Assembly: GCF_027595985.1 (NCBI RefSeq)
Contig: NC_073302.1
Span: forward strand, 10,852,966 to 10,916,965
DNA: 64,000 nt
Reading direction: 5' to 3'
From: Sorex araneus
Lineage: Eukaryota; Chordata; Mammalia; Eulipotyphla; Soricidae
In this document: piece by piece, positions 12,119 through 22,523 of the stretch
Position numbering within the stretch: position 1 is the first letter of the stretch
Layout of the letters: the number at the start of each line of letters is the position of its first letter
Position numbers and translations under genes: made by a program
The notes under the pieces: model-generated
Told to the model about the DNA's origin: nothing
Databases searched by the model: none
Seen by the model: the letters and a program-made list of their open reading frames with translations, nothing else

Positions 12119-12400
12119 AACTGCCTCAGCAGCTGAAGATCTCTGGAACCCAGCCACAACCATACTCAAGTCATTCTCCCCACGTTCAGACGAGCCTCAC
12201 AGGTGAATGAACAAGAAGAGGAACCCAGGTGTGTGGACCCGGAGCCGAGATCTCCAAGGCTGCTCGGATCAGGACTGGACTTCTTCTACCCAGATTCCCC
12301 ATTTTCCAGTAGCTAGGCAATCACACCCAGAAACTGCACCCAGTGCCATGTAATTCCATCATGGCCAATTCCTATAGCTATAAAAACAAGCCTGAGGAAC
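12119..12400 (+). repeat. 375-bp repeat unit, one copy (unit 1)
   Basis: This single copy begins GCAGCTGAAGATCTCTGGAA and runs to the TATAAAAACAAGC motif. The same block is repeated in tandem in units 2 (2 copies), 3 (3 copies) and 4 (2 copies), in each case about 0.5-1.5 kb upstream of the OR coding exon. Confidence 0.85.
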
Positions 12401-12401
12401 C

Positions 12402-12735
12402 ATATTCATATTCATATTCATATTATGGTGTATTCATATCCTAAATACAGTAACAGATATATATATATATATGCCTCTCAGAGAACCCGCAAGCTACTGA
12501 GAGAATCCTGCCCGCATGGACAGAGATGAGCAAGCTACCAGTGGCGTTTTCAATATGCCAAAAACAGTAACGATAGGTCTCATTCCCCTGACCCTGAGAG
12601 AGCCTCCAATCGATGGGAAAGACGAGTAAGGAGAGGCTGCTAAAAACTGAGGGCTGAGAGGAATAGAGACATTACTGATGCCCGCTCAAGTAAATCGACG
12701 AACAACGGGATGACAGTGATACAGTGGTACAGTGA
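12402..12735 (+). repeat. Dispersed repeat of about 330 bp (unit 1)
   Basis: It starts with TTCATATTCATATTCATATT and an AT run, contains GCAAGCTACCAGTGG and CCCTGACCCTGAGAGAGCC, and ends GGGATGACAGTGATACAGTG. It is present at the same place in all units. An antisense piece of its 3' end occurs at 17635-17705, so it is an interspersed repeat of unassigned class. Confidence 0.7.
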
Positions 12736-12943
12736 AGAAAAGTACATTATAAATTGCGAAAATGTTATGTATTTTTAGAACCCGAATGGTGCGTGGTGGT
12801 TCATGAATACATACATGTAACTTGTGAACAAAGACTAGTTAAAAAATAACAACTCTTTCATATAAAAATTATGTTGCTATAATATGGCTATTCAGGTTCT
12901 AAACATTTCCTTCTCTTTGACTCCCAGAAAAAAGAAGAGCATA

Positions 12944-13897
12944 ATGAAGAAACAGAATGAGACAAGAGTTTCTGAATTCCTCCTCCAGGGTCTTCCTATA
13001 TCACCAGATCAACAGGGCTGGTTCTTGATGCTCTTCCTTGTCATATACCTGACCACCGTACTGGGGAACCTGCTCATCGTCCTGCTCATCAGGATAGACT
13101 CTCGCCTCCACACCCCCATGTACTTCTTCCTCAGTGTCTTGGCGTTCAACGATGTGTTTTTATCATCTGTCACGGTTCCCAAGATGTTGGTGGACATGCA
13201 GAGTAATCACAAGTCCATCCCTTATTCAGGGTGCATTTCTCAGGTATACTTTTTAATATTTTTTGCTTGTACTGATAATTTCCTTCTGGCAGCAATGGCC
13301 TATGACAGGTATGTAGCCATCTGTCAGCCACTCCACTACACCATGATCATGAGACAAGAACGGTGTTTCTTGTTAGTTGCTTGGTCCTGGATATTCAGTT
13401 TCTCACACGCACTGATGCATACCCTGCTCTCGACCCAAGTGTCCTTCTGTGGTGATATTACCATCCGCCATTTCTTCTGTGAACAAACTGCGTTGCTGGA
13501 GCTAAGCTGCTCAGACACTTCACTCAATAACCTGGTCTTACTCATTGAGGGAGGAATGATTGTAGGTGTTCCATTCACTTTGATCATGGTATCATATATC
13601 TGCATATGGGCCACTGTCCTAAAAAATCCTTCTGCTAAGAAATTCTTCAAAGTCCTTTCTACCTGTGGTTCCCATCTCCTCGTTGTAGCTTTATTCTATG
13701 GAACCATTGCAGAAGTGTACTTATTCTCCTCACCAGCCATGTCCAGTGCTAAAGAAATAGCTGCTTCTGTGATGTATATGATAATCACTCCCATGCTGAA
13801 CCCTTTTATCTACAGCCTGAGAAACAGAGATATTAAACAAGCACTAAAGTTGTTTGCTAATAAGGTGATGTTCTGCAAGTCAAACAACTTAGTCTGA
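12944..13897 (+). CDS. Olfactory receptor, family 1 (unit 1), intact 317 aa
   Basis: A seven-transmembrane odorant receptor of olfactory sensory neurons that signals through the G protein Golf. It has N-glycosylation site N5-E-T, GN in TM1 (41-42), PMYFFLS (58-64), C97 and C179 for the TM3-ECL2 disulfide, MAYDRYVAIC (118-127), SY in TM5 (217-218), the KFFKVLSTCGSH block (233-244) and PMLNPFIYSLRN (283-294). The length is typical of class I/II ORs. The ATG at 12944 was chosen because a splice acceptor (TTTGACTCCCAG, ending 12927) lies 16 bp upstream, and the in-frame ATG at 12884 is not conserved in units 3 and 4. By hand count it differs from unit 2 at about 21 residues and from unit 4 at about 18. 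The family 1 (OR1J/OR1N-like) assignment is from memory. No premature stop is seen. Confidence 0.95.
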   Translation: MKKQNETRVSEFLLQGLPISPDQQGWFLMLFLVIYLTTVLGNLLIVLLIRIDSRLHTPMYFFLSVLAFNDVFLSSVTVPKMLVDMQSNHKSIPYSGCISQVYFLIFFACTDNFLLAAMAYDRYVAICQPLHYTMIMRQERCFLLVAWSWIFSFSHALMHTLLSTQVSFCGDITIRHFFCEQTALLELSCSDTSLNNLVLLIEGGMIVGVPFTLIMVSYICIWATVLKNPSAKKFFKVLSTCGSHLLVVALFYGTIAEVYLFSSPAMSSAKEIAASVMYMIITPMLNPFIYSLRNRDIKQALKLFANKVMFCKSNNLV

Positions 13898-14850
13898 ATG
13901 AGATAACAAATATACCTATTTACACACACACATCTCAGAGAGGTTGGTATTCTCACGTCTCACTCTGCTGACATAAAACAGGTTTTATTAACCAGACCTA
14001 CCAGTAAAAAGAATGTTAAAGGGAAAAATATCACAAAAATCATGTTTTCAATTTTTTTTGACATTCCCATTATAAATTTTTAATGTTTACTTTTCATTTC
14101 CTCTTAAGTATGGATTCATACCCTTCCTCAGAATCTCTAAATAGCTGTACATGACTTTTGTGTCAGTTCATCTCCACCCAAGAATAACAGGGACTTCCCA
14201 GCTCCCCAGAACTGGAAATGGCCCCTACAATGATAATAAATTTCTTAATGAATTTATTTTTTATTAAATAAGTTTTAGGATGGGTTTTTCAAAATCTTTG
14301 TTCTTATAGTATTTCAGGTACTGATGGGGGTGTCATAAATGTTTTCTGTCTAGATCCGGGTGGCTAATGTATGCATTACTTGTCTATATATTGAACATGA
14401 TATGCCTTTACGTTTATGCACTTTCTTTACGCTCTGATACAACAGTATAAAGATGAATTAGAAAGGAATTAAAACAACCCCTAACTTTCTGATTGAAAGG
14501 TATTTATGAAATATCTACATATATATGTAAATCACATAGATACTGGAAGTTTTTTATTTTACAATAGACATTGTAATTTTGTATGTAAGATATAAAAATA
14601 ATGTACACAAAATTTATGAGTACATATATAAGTATATTCATGCATAAACATGTAAAGATATATATTACGGTCTTTATATCATTTATACATAGATTAAAAA
14701 ATGAGTCCCATTGTCGTGGTGACCAAATGTTTCCATTTATCCACTTGATTGTTTTTCTCTCCTTTCTAATAATTTCCAGTTTCGCTTTCATTCCAAGTCA
14801 TTTAAACAAAAGTTCTGTCTCTTCTTGCATCACTATCAAATATTAACAGG
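13898..14850. other. AT-rich region downstream of the OR (unit 1)
   Basis: An AT-rich 3' flank that probably contains the OR 3' UTR. A conserved stretch (ATGAGTCCCATTGTCGTGG, near 14701) recurs in all units. No gene is recognised. Unit 1 lacks about 70 bp of sequence just after the stop that units 2-4 keep. Confidence 0.5.
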
Positions 14851-16094
14851 GATACCTGTAAAAAACTAAAGAACGCCGAGGGGGGGCGTGCACTCGCGGG
14901 CTCTCCGGGCGGCTCTGTCTCACCGCCCGCGTCCGGTGCCCCAGAACCTCTGTGTGTGCTGTCAGTCGAGGGCAGGCGACGGAAGGAAGAAGGAAGAAGG
15001 CCAAACTGGTTGCTCGATCCATTTATTTCATTCTCTCCCTCCGCTTCTCTCCCGCTCTCCTGGATCTCTCCCCATGGATCTGCCCCGTGGATCTGGCTCG
15101 TGGATCTGGCTCCTGGATCTGGCTCGTGGATCTGGCCCCCAACCCACTCTCACAGCCTAGTTAAATCTCCACAGCATCAGGGGGTTGGGGCCTACACGTA
15201 GGTGTGGTCACCATCAATAGGGTAAGGTCCTTTCCCTTAGGGGATGCTTCTCCTAGGACTTAATTCTCTTTCAGCAGGAGGATCCACCCAAGGGTGGAGT
15301 CCCATGAACGTGTTTCTCTTCTCCTCAGCCAGCAAACATATAAGAATTCATAATATTAATTATTTTGTATGGACACAATAAGAGATGCATTAAAGCTTAT
15401 AGAATTGCTCTCCTGGGGCCATCTCAATCTCAGACTACAGTGCTCAGGCCAGATCAGTCTTTCCTATCCCTGCAGGGTCCCAGTCTCATAATTACTATTG
15501 GATCATGACAGCATTTGTCTATGATCAAGCTCTTAACTTATAGTTAAGAATTAGGCACTTTGGCCAGACCCATCTCGATGCCAGGGTAGCACATAACTCA
15601 CCGCTTGCCCTGGATCCTTCCTGTCCCACGTCGGGGACCCTACTTTGGGGTGCTAGGAGCTGAGGGCAACTGAGGCTTAAGTGGAGAAAGCAGAGGCCCG
15701 GGAGGGAATAATATTTGAGGCCAATTAATTCCCAAGTTATAAAAACATAATATTGTCTTCTTGTGTCTATACAAAACAGTCATAGCTTTAAAGTAAATTA
15801 TTCAAAAGGCACAAGAAGAAGAGAAAGGCAATATTAACTTATATAATATAAATTCAGTATCCTAGGAAGGTCTGACCTTGCAAATTAGCAGAGTCGGATT
15901 AAGGGAAAGCCAGAGGATTAACTCTTTTGGGGAAGAGAGCATGGAGAAGTGATTATAGCTAAACAAAGGGATGGGAGAGATTCGGGAACACCTTGATGGG
16001 TGTGACTGGGGTAAGCCTAAACTCTGGGTAAAACCGGGACAAGCTACTTGTGGCAAGGAGGGAAAGGACAAAGTAATGTCATCCTACAGATACC
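14851..16094 (-). mobile_element. Solo LTR of an endogenous retrovirus, family A copy 1 (unit 1 only)
   Basis: A 1232-bp segment (14857-16088) begins TGTA and ends TACA and is flanked by the 6-bp TSD GATACC (14851-14856 and 16089-16094). Units 2-4 read straight through ACAGGGATACCCTCTCC (TGGATACCC in unit 4). The - strand orientation is inferred from AATAAA on the - strand (15022-15027) and from homology with the LTRs in units 2 and 4. A 13-bp minisatellite lies inside. No internal viral genes are present. ORFs here are frame-cycling repeats, not genes. Confidence 0.88.
15062..15140. repeat. 13-bp minisatellite inside the solo LTR
   Basis: About five to six tandem copies of GGATCTGGCTCGT (15076-15140, with a 14-bp variant at 15062-15075). 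It is absent from the related LTRs in units 2 and 4. Confidence 0.85.
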
Positions 16095-16289
16095 CTCTCC
16101 AAATCCATCTAAGGGAGAAAACTGTGTAATGACACAATATGCACTAGTAACTAATATAAAGATACAATATAGCCTAGAGTGAAAACAGATCATTGAAAAA
16201 TTACATATGTATGACACTTTAACAACACCTATATAGCTAAAGGAGCTCCTAAGATCACAACAATCGCCAAACACTGCAATTTTAAAACT

Positions 16290-16462
16290 GTTTCTGTCCA
16301 GAGCAATGTTATAGCGAGTGGGGAGCTTGCTTTGCATGCATTCCACCTGGGTTTGATTCCCAGCCAGACTACAATATCCCAAGCACTACCTGGAATTACC
16401 CAAAGCACAGAGCCAGGAGTAAGTCTTTACCGTAGTTGGGTGTGCCAAAAACAAAGAGAGCG
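16290..16462 (+). mobile_element. Old tRNA-derived SINE (unit 1)
   Basis: A diverged SOR relative: GGGGAGCTTGCTTTGCATGC, a B-box-like GGTTTGATTCC, then GCACAGAGCCAGGAGTAAG. It is present in all four units at the same place, followed by a GA-rich tract (16455-16500). Confidence 0.8.
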
Positions 16463-16589
16463 AAGGAGAGAGTGAGAAAGAAAGAGAGAGAAAGAAAAGC
16501 AAGATATAGGCTCTTTACAATAAACAAAAAAAAAATTCTATAAACAATTGTAGACTCAGTGAAAGGTGAAAGGTAAAAAGTGAAAGATC

Positions 16590-17160
16590 GACCCCTCCCA
16601 CCGCTGCCGAGATCTGACCCCGGGGCCGCACGCGTGTGCGGCTCCTCCGCAGCTCCACGAGCGTGAATCCAGACCCAGCTGAACCAACTTCAACATGGGC
16701 AGATCCTTGCAGATTGTCTCCAGCCAGAGAACTAAGCCGCAACCCCATGCCCGCCCAGAGGGGAAAGGTATTTCTCTCTCTCGCCTGTCCCTTCCCGGGG
16801 ATTAAGGGCGTGGGGACGCCATATTATGAAGACCACAGATGGGATTTTATGACAAAAACTGCAGCAAAAGGACGCGAGGGTGCTCTTGGGAAGGTGGGAG
16901 GCACCGGCCCCTCCCACCGCTGCCAAGATCTGACCCCAGGGCCACACGCACGTGCGGCTCTTCTGCAGCTGCATGAGCGTGAATCCAGACCCAGCTGAAC
17001 CAACTTCAACATGGGCAGCTCTTTGCAGATTGTCTCCAGCCAGAGAACTAAGCCGCAACCCCATGCCCGCCCAGAGGGGAAAGGTATTTCTCTCTCTCGC
17101 CTGTCCCTTCCCGGGGATGAAGGGCGTGGGGGCCGCCATATTATGACGACCACAGATGGG
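16590..17160 (+). repeat. Two tandem GC-rich modules of composite element 2
   Basis: The modules of about 250 bp are near identical: each runs from CTCCCACCGCTGCC through ATCCAGACCCAGCTGAACC to GCCATATTATGA. A 65-bp linker separates them. The pattern is VNTR-like. Confidence 0.85.
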
Positions 17161-17236
17161 GTTTACAAGCTTGCAACGATCGAATATCTGGAAGAAATCT
17201 CCCTGGACTTAGTTGTTAAAGTATAGAAATACAAAA

Positions 17237-17264
17237 CCGCGCGGCCACTACTGCGGCCGCGCGA
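17237..17264. repeat. GC-rich hairpin in composite element 2
   Basis: GCGCGGCCAC (17239-17248), loop TACT, GCGGCCGCGC (17253-17262). This is a 10-bp stem with one mismatch, at the same relative place as 6141-6164 in element 1. Confidence 0.8.
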
Positions 17265-17634
17265 CCTCATTTCTCTTCACAACAGGTCTGACTCTAGTGG
17301 GGTGCTCCTAATAATAATGGTGAGGTTTGTGTTGAAATATTGAATGTAACCAAAGTAAATAGAAAGTAAATTGAATTTTATCAGATACGAGGTGGGGGGG
17401 TGCGGGGGTGGGCGGGATGGGAGGTGTACTGTGTTTTTTTTTTTTTTTGTCTTCGGTGGTGGGATATGGGCACTGGTGAAGGGATGGTTGTTTCAGCATT
17501 GTATGCTAAGACTTAAGCCTGAAAGCATTGTAATTTTCCACATGGTGATTCAATAAAATAAAATTAAAAAAGGAAAAAAGAAAAGTGAAAGATCTACAAA
17601 GTGAATGAGAATGAAAGAAAAGCCAAAGAAGCTA

Positions 17635-17705
17635 TCACTTGTATCAATTGTCATCCCATTATGCATCGATTTGCTCAAGCGGGTGCCAATAACATCTCTA
17701 TTCCA
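17635..17705 (-). repeat. Antisense 3' fragment of the dispersed repeat (unit 1)
   Basis: The reverse complement matches the 3' end of the 330-bp repeat at 12670-12735 (GGGATGACA, CGAGTAAATCGA-type and ACTGGTGCCCGC-type blocks). It recurs at 37020-37085 and 63520-63590. Confidence 0.75.
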
Positions 17706-17872
17706 TTCAGCCTTGTCGCATGTTAGTGTAGCCCATTGGTGTCTGCTCACTCCAAGAATACAAAGAGGGCCTCTTCTGCTGTTCCCCCGCTGGGAGGTCA
17801 GACCTCGATCCCTGTGCAGCCCAAGGGCCTGGCCTCGCGGCAATCACCAGTGGCTGGGTGCTGCCATCAGCA

Positions 17873-18660
17873 ATGAATTTTCAAAACGCGAGGCCCAAGG
17901 ACCTGATGAACATGCAGCACTATAAAATGCTGGGTCTGCCTGAGAACTACCAGGTGAAGTACTACTTCTACACAGCCTCCCCTGGCCCCAGTTCTCCACA
18001 CCACTGAGGATGAGAACGGCAAGATCATGGGAAGAGGACCCGGAAGATGTGCCCTCCTCCCTGGCCGTGGAACGTTCGCACCAGCGCCTTGGCCTGTCCC
18101 AGAAGCTGATGGACCAGGCCTCGTGAGCCATGAGAGAGACCTCCAACACCAAACACGTGTCTCTGCATGTCAGGAAGAGCAACCGGGCCGCCCTGCACCT
18201 CTATTCCAACACCCTCAACTTTCAGATAAGCGGGGTGGAGCCTAAGTACCACGCTGATGGGAAGATGCATGCACCATGAAGCAGGACCTCACTCAGATGG
18301 CCGACGAGCTCAGATGGCACGTGGAGCTGAAGGAAAAGTGCATGTGATGCTGGGCTCCATTGAAAACAAGGTGCAAGGCAAGACCATCTTGCTGCCGGGC
18401 GATGGAAAGGCGTCTTGTGAGGAAAAGGGCCTGACTGCAGAGGAGACCGATGGTGATATAGCAAAGACCTCAGCAAGGTCAGCGAGACCACAGAGAGCAT
18501 GGATGTCAAGGATAGCTCAGAGACTTCCTACTTGGCCTCCCTCCCAGAGCTGCCTTAACCCACCTGGCACCAACTTCAACACTTTCTGTCCTCGCCCCTC
18601 ATCCTGGTCCCCGCCTTTGTCGCCCCTTTCAGAGCTTTCACAATAAACGCCATTCAGTGG
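17873..18660 (+). pseudogene. NAA10: NAA10 processed pseudogene (unit 1 copy)
   Basis: A decayed, intronless copy of the N-alpha-acetyltransferase 10 mRNA (catalytic subunit of the NatA complex). The start reads MNF[12 protein letters not shown], followed by [19 protein letters not shown]-like, [20 protein letters not shown] and VEPKYHADG blocks in shifting frames, and a 3' UTR with AATAAA near 18641. Frameshifts and stops are numerous, and this copy is more decayed than the one in unit 2. No intron is seen, which fits retroposition. It was duplicated with the array, since the same insertion is found in units 2 and 4. Confidence 0.88.
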
Positions 18661-18842
18661 TAGGAATTTGTGGATACTGAACACTTGGGGTCCTCCCAGC
18701 ACTAGAGGAAGGGAAACCAGGTCAGCTGTGGACGTGGTTGTCATGCACTGGGCTTTGTGCTAACAGACACCCTCTCTGGGTAAAGGTCCTAGCCAGCAGG
18801 CTCGCCCAATTCTCACCCACCACAGTGTTTGCAAAAGGACCT
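18661..18842. other. Flank of the NAA10 pseudogene (unit 1)
   Basis: Sequence also present at 38037-38221. It may be residual 3' flank carried with the retrocopy. Nothing else is recognised. Confidence 0.4.
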
Positions 18843-18965
18843 CTTTTTTTCTTTTTGGGCCATCTGCGGCAGTGCACAGAACTTACCTGTGGTAGGGCTC
18901 AGGGGTCATATGGGGTATCAGGATTGAATCTCTGCCTGCTCTGCTGTGTCACCCGTGAACAGGTA
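18843..18965 (-). mobile_element. Diverged antisense SOR-like SINE remnant (unit 1)
   Basis: On the + strand it reads TTTTTGGGCCATCTGCGGCA, GGGCTCAGGGGTCATATGGG and CAGGATTGAATCTCTGCC, the reverse complement of the SOR 3' and B-box parts with many changes. It recurs at 38225-38345. Confidence 0.6.
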
Positions 18966-19119
18966 GGTGCTTCTTAAGATAAGCGTCCATTTGAAAATAA
19001 CAAACAGGCTGTACTTGTTGCACAGGTTTGGCTTTACAGATATCAGAGCCCAGGGAGTCCCACAGTTCCCCTATTAGTAAATAAAACAGTCCTTTAAAAA
19101 AATTTTAAAAGAACACAAA

Positions 19120-21132
19120 GAGCCTCAAACCATTCATTCAGGGTTTTTATGAAGAGTCTGACCATCTCTAGGTGGGCAGCCATGCATTCTTTTGATGTCT
19201 CATGGAATCCAGTCGGTAACAGCTCTAGTCCAGCAGTCATCTCTGAATCGCATTATGTGTCCAGCCATCTGATATTTGACCCCTTGATAAACAAGACAGC
19301 GTACCTGATTCTCGATCGTCAACAGAGGTCGAAACTCCAGATTCCTTCTCTCACTTGAGTGAAATGTGATATTCCAACCATAGGTCTTTCGATTCCTCTA
19401 TGGGAGACCCGAATAATGTTATTCTGTTTTCGTACAGCCAAGATCTCTGCGGCGTATGTTAGTGCAGGAAGAATGGTGGAGTTGAAAAGATGTGCCCAGA
19501 TCCGGAGGTTCTTCATCCTCTTAACCACTGCTTAGACGCTCTTGAAGTCATTCCACGCTGCTCTCTTTCTCCTGCACAGTTCAGGAGCCAGGTTTTTTTT
19601 TATCATGTTGAGTTCTCAACCTAGATACACATAACTACTGCATTTGGAGATGTTCATTCCATTGAGGGCAAATGGAACATCAGGAACTAGTTCATTTCTC
19701 ATGAACATTGTCTTTGTGAGATTCAGATGCAGTCTGACCTTTCCACAATCATGGAAAGGTCAGCCTTCGTGCCACTTAGCTAATATTTTATGTTATTAGA
19801 CCAATGTTATCAGCGAAGCAGAGGTGGTGTAGGTGCCAACTGTATGTCTTCACTCTCATTCCTTCCCATTCTAGCCATTGCATGACATTCTCGAGGATGG
19901 CACTGAAAAGTTTCAGTGAAATGATATCGCCTTATCAAACCACTCTCTTTATGTTGATGATCACTTCCTTCTATAATGGTGAGATCCTGGTGATGAATCC
20001 ATAATATGGCTCACGAAAGATCTTGATGTACTGAGTTTGAGTGCACTTTTTGACTAGGGCTTCAGTGACCGCTTCAGTAAAGGCCTTCTTTTAATCAAGA
20101 ACATTAGACAGAGCAGTATCTTGAACTCTCGAGAAATCTCAATGAGCTTGGTCACCATGTGGATATGGTCAATCATGCCGATTCCTTTTTGAAATCCAAC
20201 TTGCTCTCATGGTTTTCCTTCATCTAGTGTTCTGCCGATCCTATTCAAGATGACTCGAGTGAATAACTTGTAGATGATGGACAACTGGCAGATTGGGCAA
20301 TACTTGCTGATGTCGTGGATGTCTCCCTTCTAGTACAACAAACAGGATGGTCCTGCTGGTTTTCCACTGGGATGGAAACATGCATTCAGACAGGTAGTGT
20401 GAAAAGAGTCAAGCCTGTGTATTGATGAGTACTGGCAGCAAATTTTTCAGTTGTTCTGGTCTGACCTTGTCCGGACTTGGTGTTATACACTTCTTTACCG
20501 ACAAAAGGGCATGTGGGATTTTGGAAGGGAGAGCACTGGGAACAATATATCCATCCTGAGGAATTTGGTATGTGACTTGGTGGACGTGGCTAAGAGATCC
20601 AAGTAGAAGTCATGGATAACCTTTTCCATTGCCCTTCTGGAAGATGTGATAGATCCATCAGGACGTCAGAGAGCAGTCATCTTGGTCTTATAGTTGGTGA
20701 AGGATAGGCAGGCCAACACTGCTACTCTTCTCTCTTTCAAGTCTTCCTTTATCAGTTCTCTGCACAGCTTTGCGAGCTCGAATATTAGCTTGAGATTTCC
20801 TGAGGCTCACGCCAAACCACATTGGCAAATGAGCTCGAGCATTTCCGAAGACAGGCGTCTTTTTGTGGCTCTCTCTCGGCATTACTCACACAGTCCTGGA
20901 GGTGCTGAAACAGTCAATCGTATTCTTTGTCGTTGTTGTCAACCACAACATCTTCCCATATTGCTGCAATAGTGCCAAAGAACTCCCAGTTGGTGGTCGT
21001 TCTGGGGGTTCTCTTCTTAAACTTTGCAGCCCTTTCTCCTCGCTCCATGAAGTAGAATTTCGCAGGAAGGAGAAGGTGGTCTGATCCCATTTGAAATTTT
21101 GGGACAACAGCAACATCAGTCAGGCAAAACCT
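19120..21132 (-). mobile_element. RTE-clade non-LTR retrotransposon remnant (unit 2)
   Basis: On the - strand, from high to low coordinates, it reads the EN-RT linker, the RT core and the C-terminal domain. The polymerase box degenerates to FADN (about 19800-19816) in the context HHLCFADNIGLI. The C-terminal part contains RAHLFNSTILPALTYAAE-like sequence (19319-19528). It is 5' truncated (no endonuclease core) and full of stops. The same element lies at 38500-40539 and in part at 1-478 and 51524-52089. Confidence 0.8.
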
Positions 21133-21134
21133 TC

Positions 21135-21620
21135 AATCATGAGGCAAGAGCGATGTATTCCATTAGTAGCTTGGTCCTGAATCATCAGTTTTTCACACAC
21201 ACTGATCCACACCCTCCTCTTCTTGCAAGTATCCTTCTCTGATGTGAATTTGCTAAATTGCAGGAGATTAGATATTCAGACACTTCACTCAATAAACTGG
21301 CCATATTAACAAAGGCAGCTGTGATTATAAGTCTTCCATTCATTTGATTCATAGGCTCTTATATCCGATATGAGCCACTGTCCTAAAAATTCCGTCTGCT
21401 AAGAAATTCTTCAAAGTCCTTTCTACCTGTGGTTCCCCTCAGTATAGCTTTATGCTGTGGTATCATTGCAGAAGTGTAATTATTCTCCTTACCAGCCATG
21501 TCCAGTGCTAAAGAAACAGCTGCTTCTGTGATTATATGATAGTTACCCCTTGCTGAACCCTTTCATCTATAGCTTGAGAAATAAAGATATAAAACAAGCA
21601 CTAAACTTCTTTGCTGTTCC
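21135..21620 (+). pseudogene. Olfactory receptor 3' pseudogene fragment (unit 2)
   Basis: A copy of the relic at 481-968 with the same deletion across ECL2 and the same breakpoints against RTE (left) and antisense L1 (right). It corresponds to OR residues of about 138 to 305 with stops. Confidence 0.85.
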
Positions 21621-21758
21621 ATTAGTCTGTGGCTCTGCCTTTTTTCCAGTACCATGCTGTTTTAATCCTTACCACTCTGTAGTAAAGGTTTAGGTTGTGG
21701 AGGGTGATGACTCCCACCATCTTTTTCATCTCTCATCAGAGATATTGGTCTGTAGTTA
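21621..21758 (-). mobile_element. Antisense L1 ORF2 fragment, internally deleted (unit 2)
   Basis: It has the same internal deletion junction as unit 1. The full 1.1-kb version is at 41032-42120. Confidence 0.8.
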
Positions 21759-22523
21759 TCCTAGTGCTACATGATGGGGGATTGATTGAAAAATTAATTT
21801 CACAACCTCCCCTAAAGTGCTTTATTTGAGCAGATATAGAAGAGAAGTTTCTTTTACACTGAAGAGCATATTAATGTATCATAATAAATGGGGGTTAGGT
21901 GCAACCAACAGATCAACCTGTACCTGTGAGGCGAGTGCATCAGCAATGTGTTTTGCTGATGAAGAGCACATTGTTATTACTGGTACTGTTTTTGGCTTAT
22001 CAAATACTTCATGGGTAGCTTTCCAGGCTCTCAAAAAAGGGATGGAGGCTTGCCATCAGTGCCGGCGTGCTTCTCGAGCGGCCCCAAGACTGATCTGCAG
22101 CCAGTGTCCAGCGGAAAGGGACTCTGCCCCTCGCCATAGCCCATCCTGCGTCTCCTGCTTCCTCATCCAAGTGTGCCTCTCCCTCCCTGATCTTCCTTGC
22201 AGTCCAGCAGATGTCCAGCCAGTGGCCAGTGGTCAAAAGGGGCGTGGCCTCTTTACTAGTGGGCAGGCCCCACTTCAGTGGACGTGGTCGCCAGGAGCAA
22301 TGGACACTTACATGGCTGCAGTTCTTTTCTCCTTTACTAGTATACTCGAGAGACATCACAATCCACATAAAGTTACTCTGTGAGATCTCCCCAGTTACCT
22401 CAAACACAAAAGACTAAATTAACCACTAGACTACTACAATTGCACCAAAATATCGAAAACTCAGGAAAAGAGAGATTATCTTTAGTGAATTGGAAGGTCC
22501 CACCTCCATACAACCGTGACAGC

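Larger units (their letters stand above)
16590..17580 (+). mobile_element. GC-rich composite non-autonomous retroelement 2 (unit 1 only)
   Basis: A 991-bp insertion with a perfect 14-bp TSD (AAAAGTGAAAGATC at 16576-16589 and 17581-17594). The empty site is visible in unit 4 near 62220. It contains two tandem copies of a GC-rich module (about 16590-16840 and 16905-17160, each with GACCCAGCTGAACC, GAACTAAGCC and GCGTGGGG). A GC hairpin follows (17239-17262), then a G-rich/T-rich stretch and an L1-like 3' tail ending CACATGGTGATTCAATAAAAT plus an A-rich run. ORFs across the modules (such as 16636-16998) repeat the same peptide and are repeat artefacts. Confidence 0.82.

Noticed and set aside
12884-12943. 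N-terminal extension of the unit 1 OR (20 residues, also 32852-32911 in unit 2)
   Set aside because: It reads through a splice acceptor-like CAG and is not conserved as ATG in units 3 and 4. The downstream ATG gives the normal OR N terminus with its glycosylation site.
13336-13650. Antisense 104-aa ORFs inside the OR genes
   Set aside because: They are shadow frames of the conserved OR coding sequence, repeated in every paralogue only because the sense sequence is conserved.
14888-15201. WIWLVDLAPGSG-type repeated peptides
   Set aside because: They are produced by a 13-bp minisatellite cycling through three frames inside a solo LTR.
16636-17146. ORFs of 64-135 aa on both strands with repeated peptides
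   Set aside because: They are translations of the tandem GC-rich modules of a composite retroelement, with no domain and no codon-like conservation.
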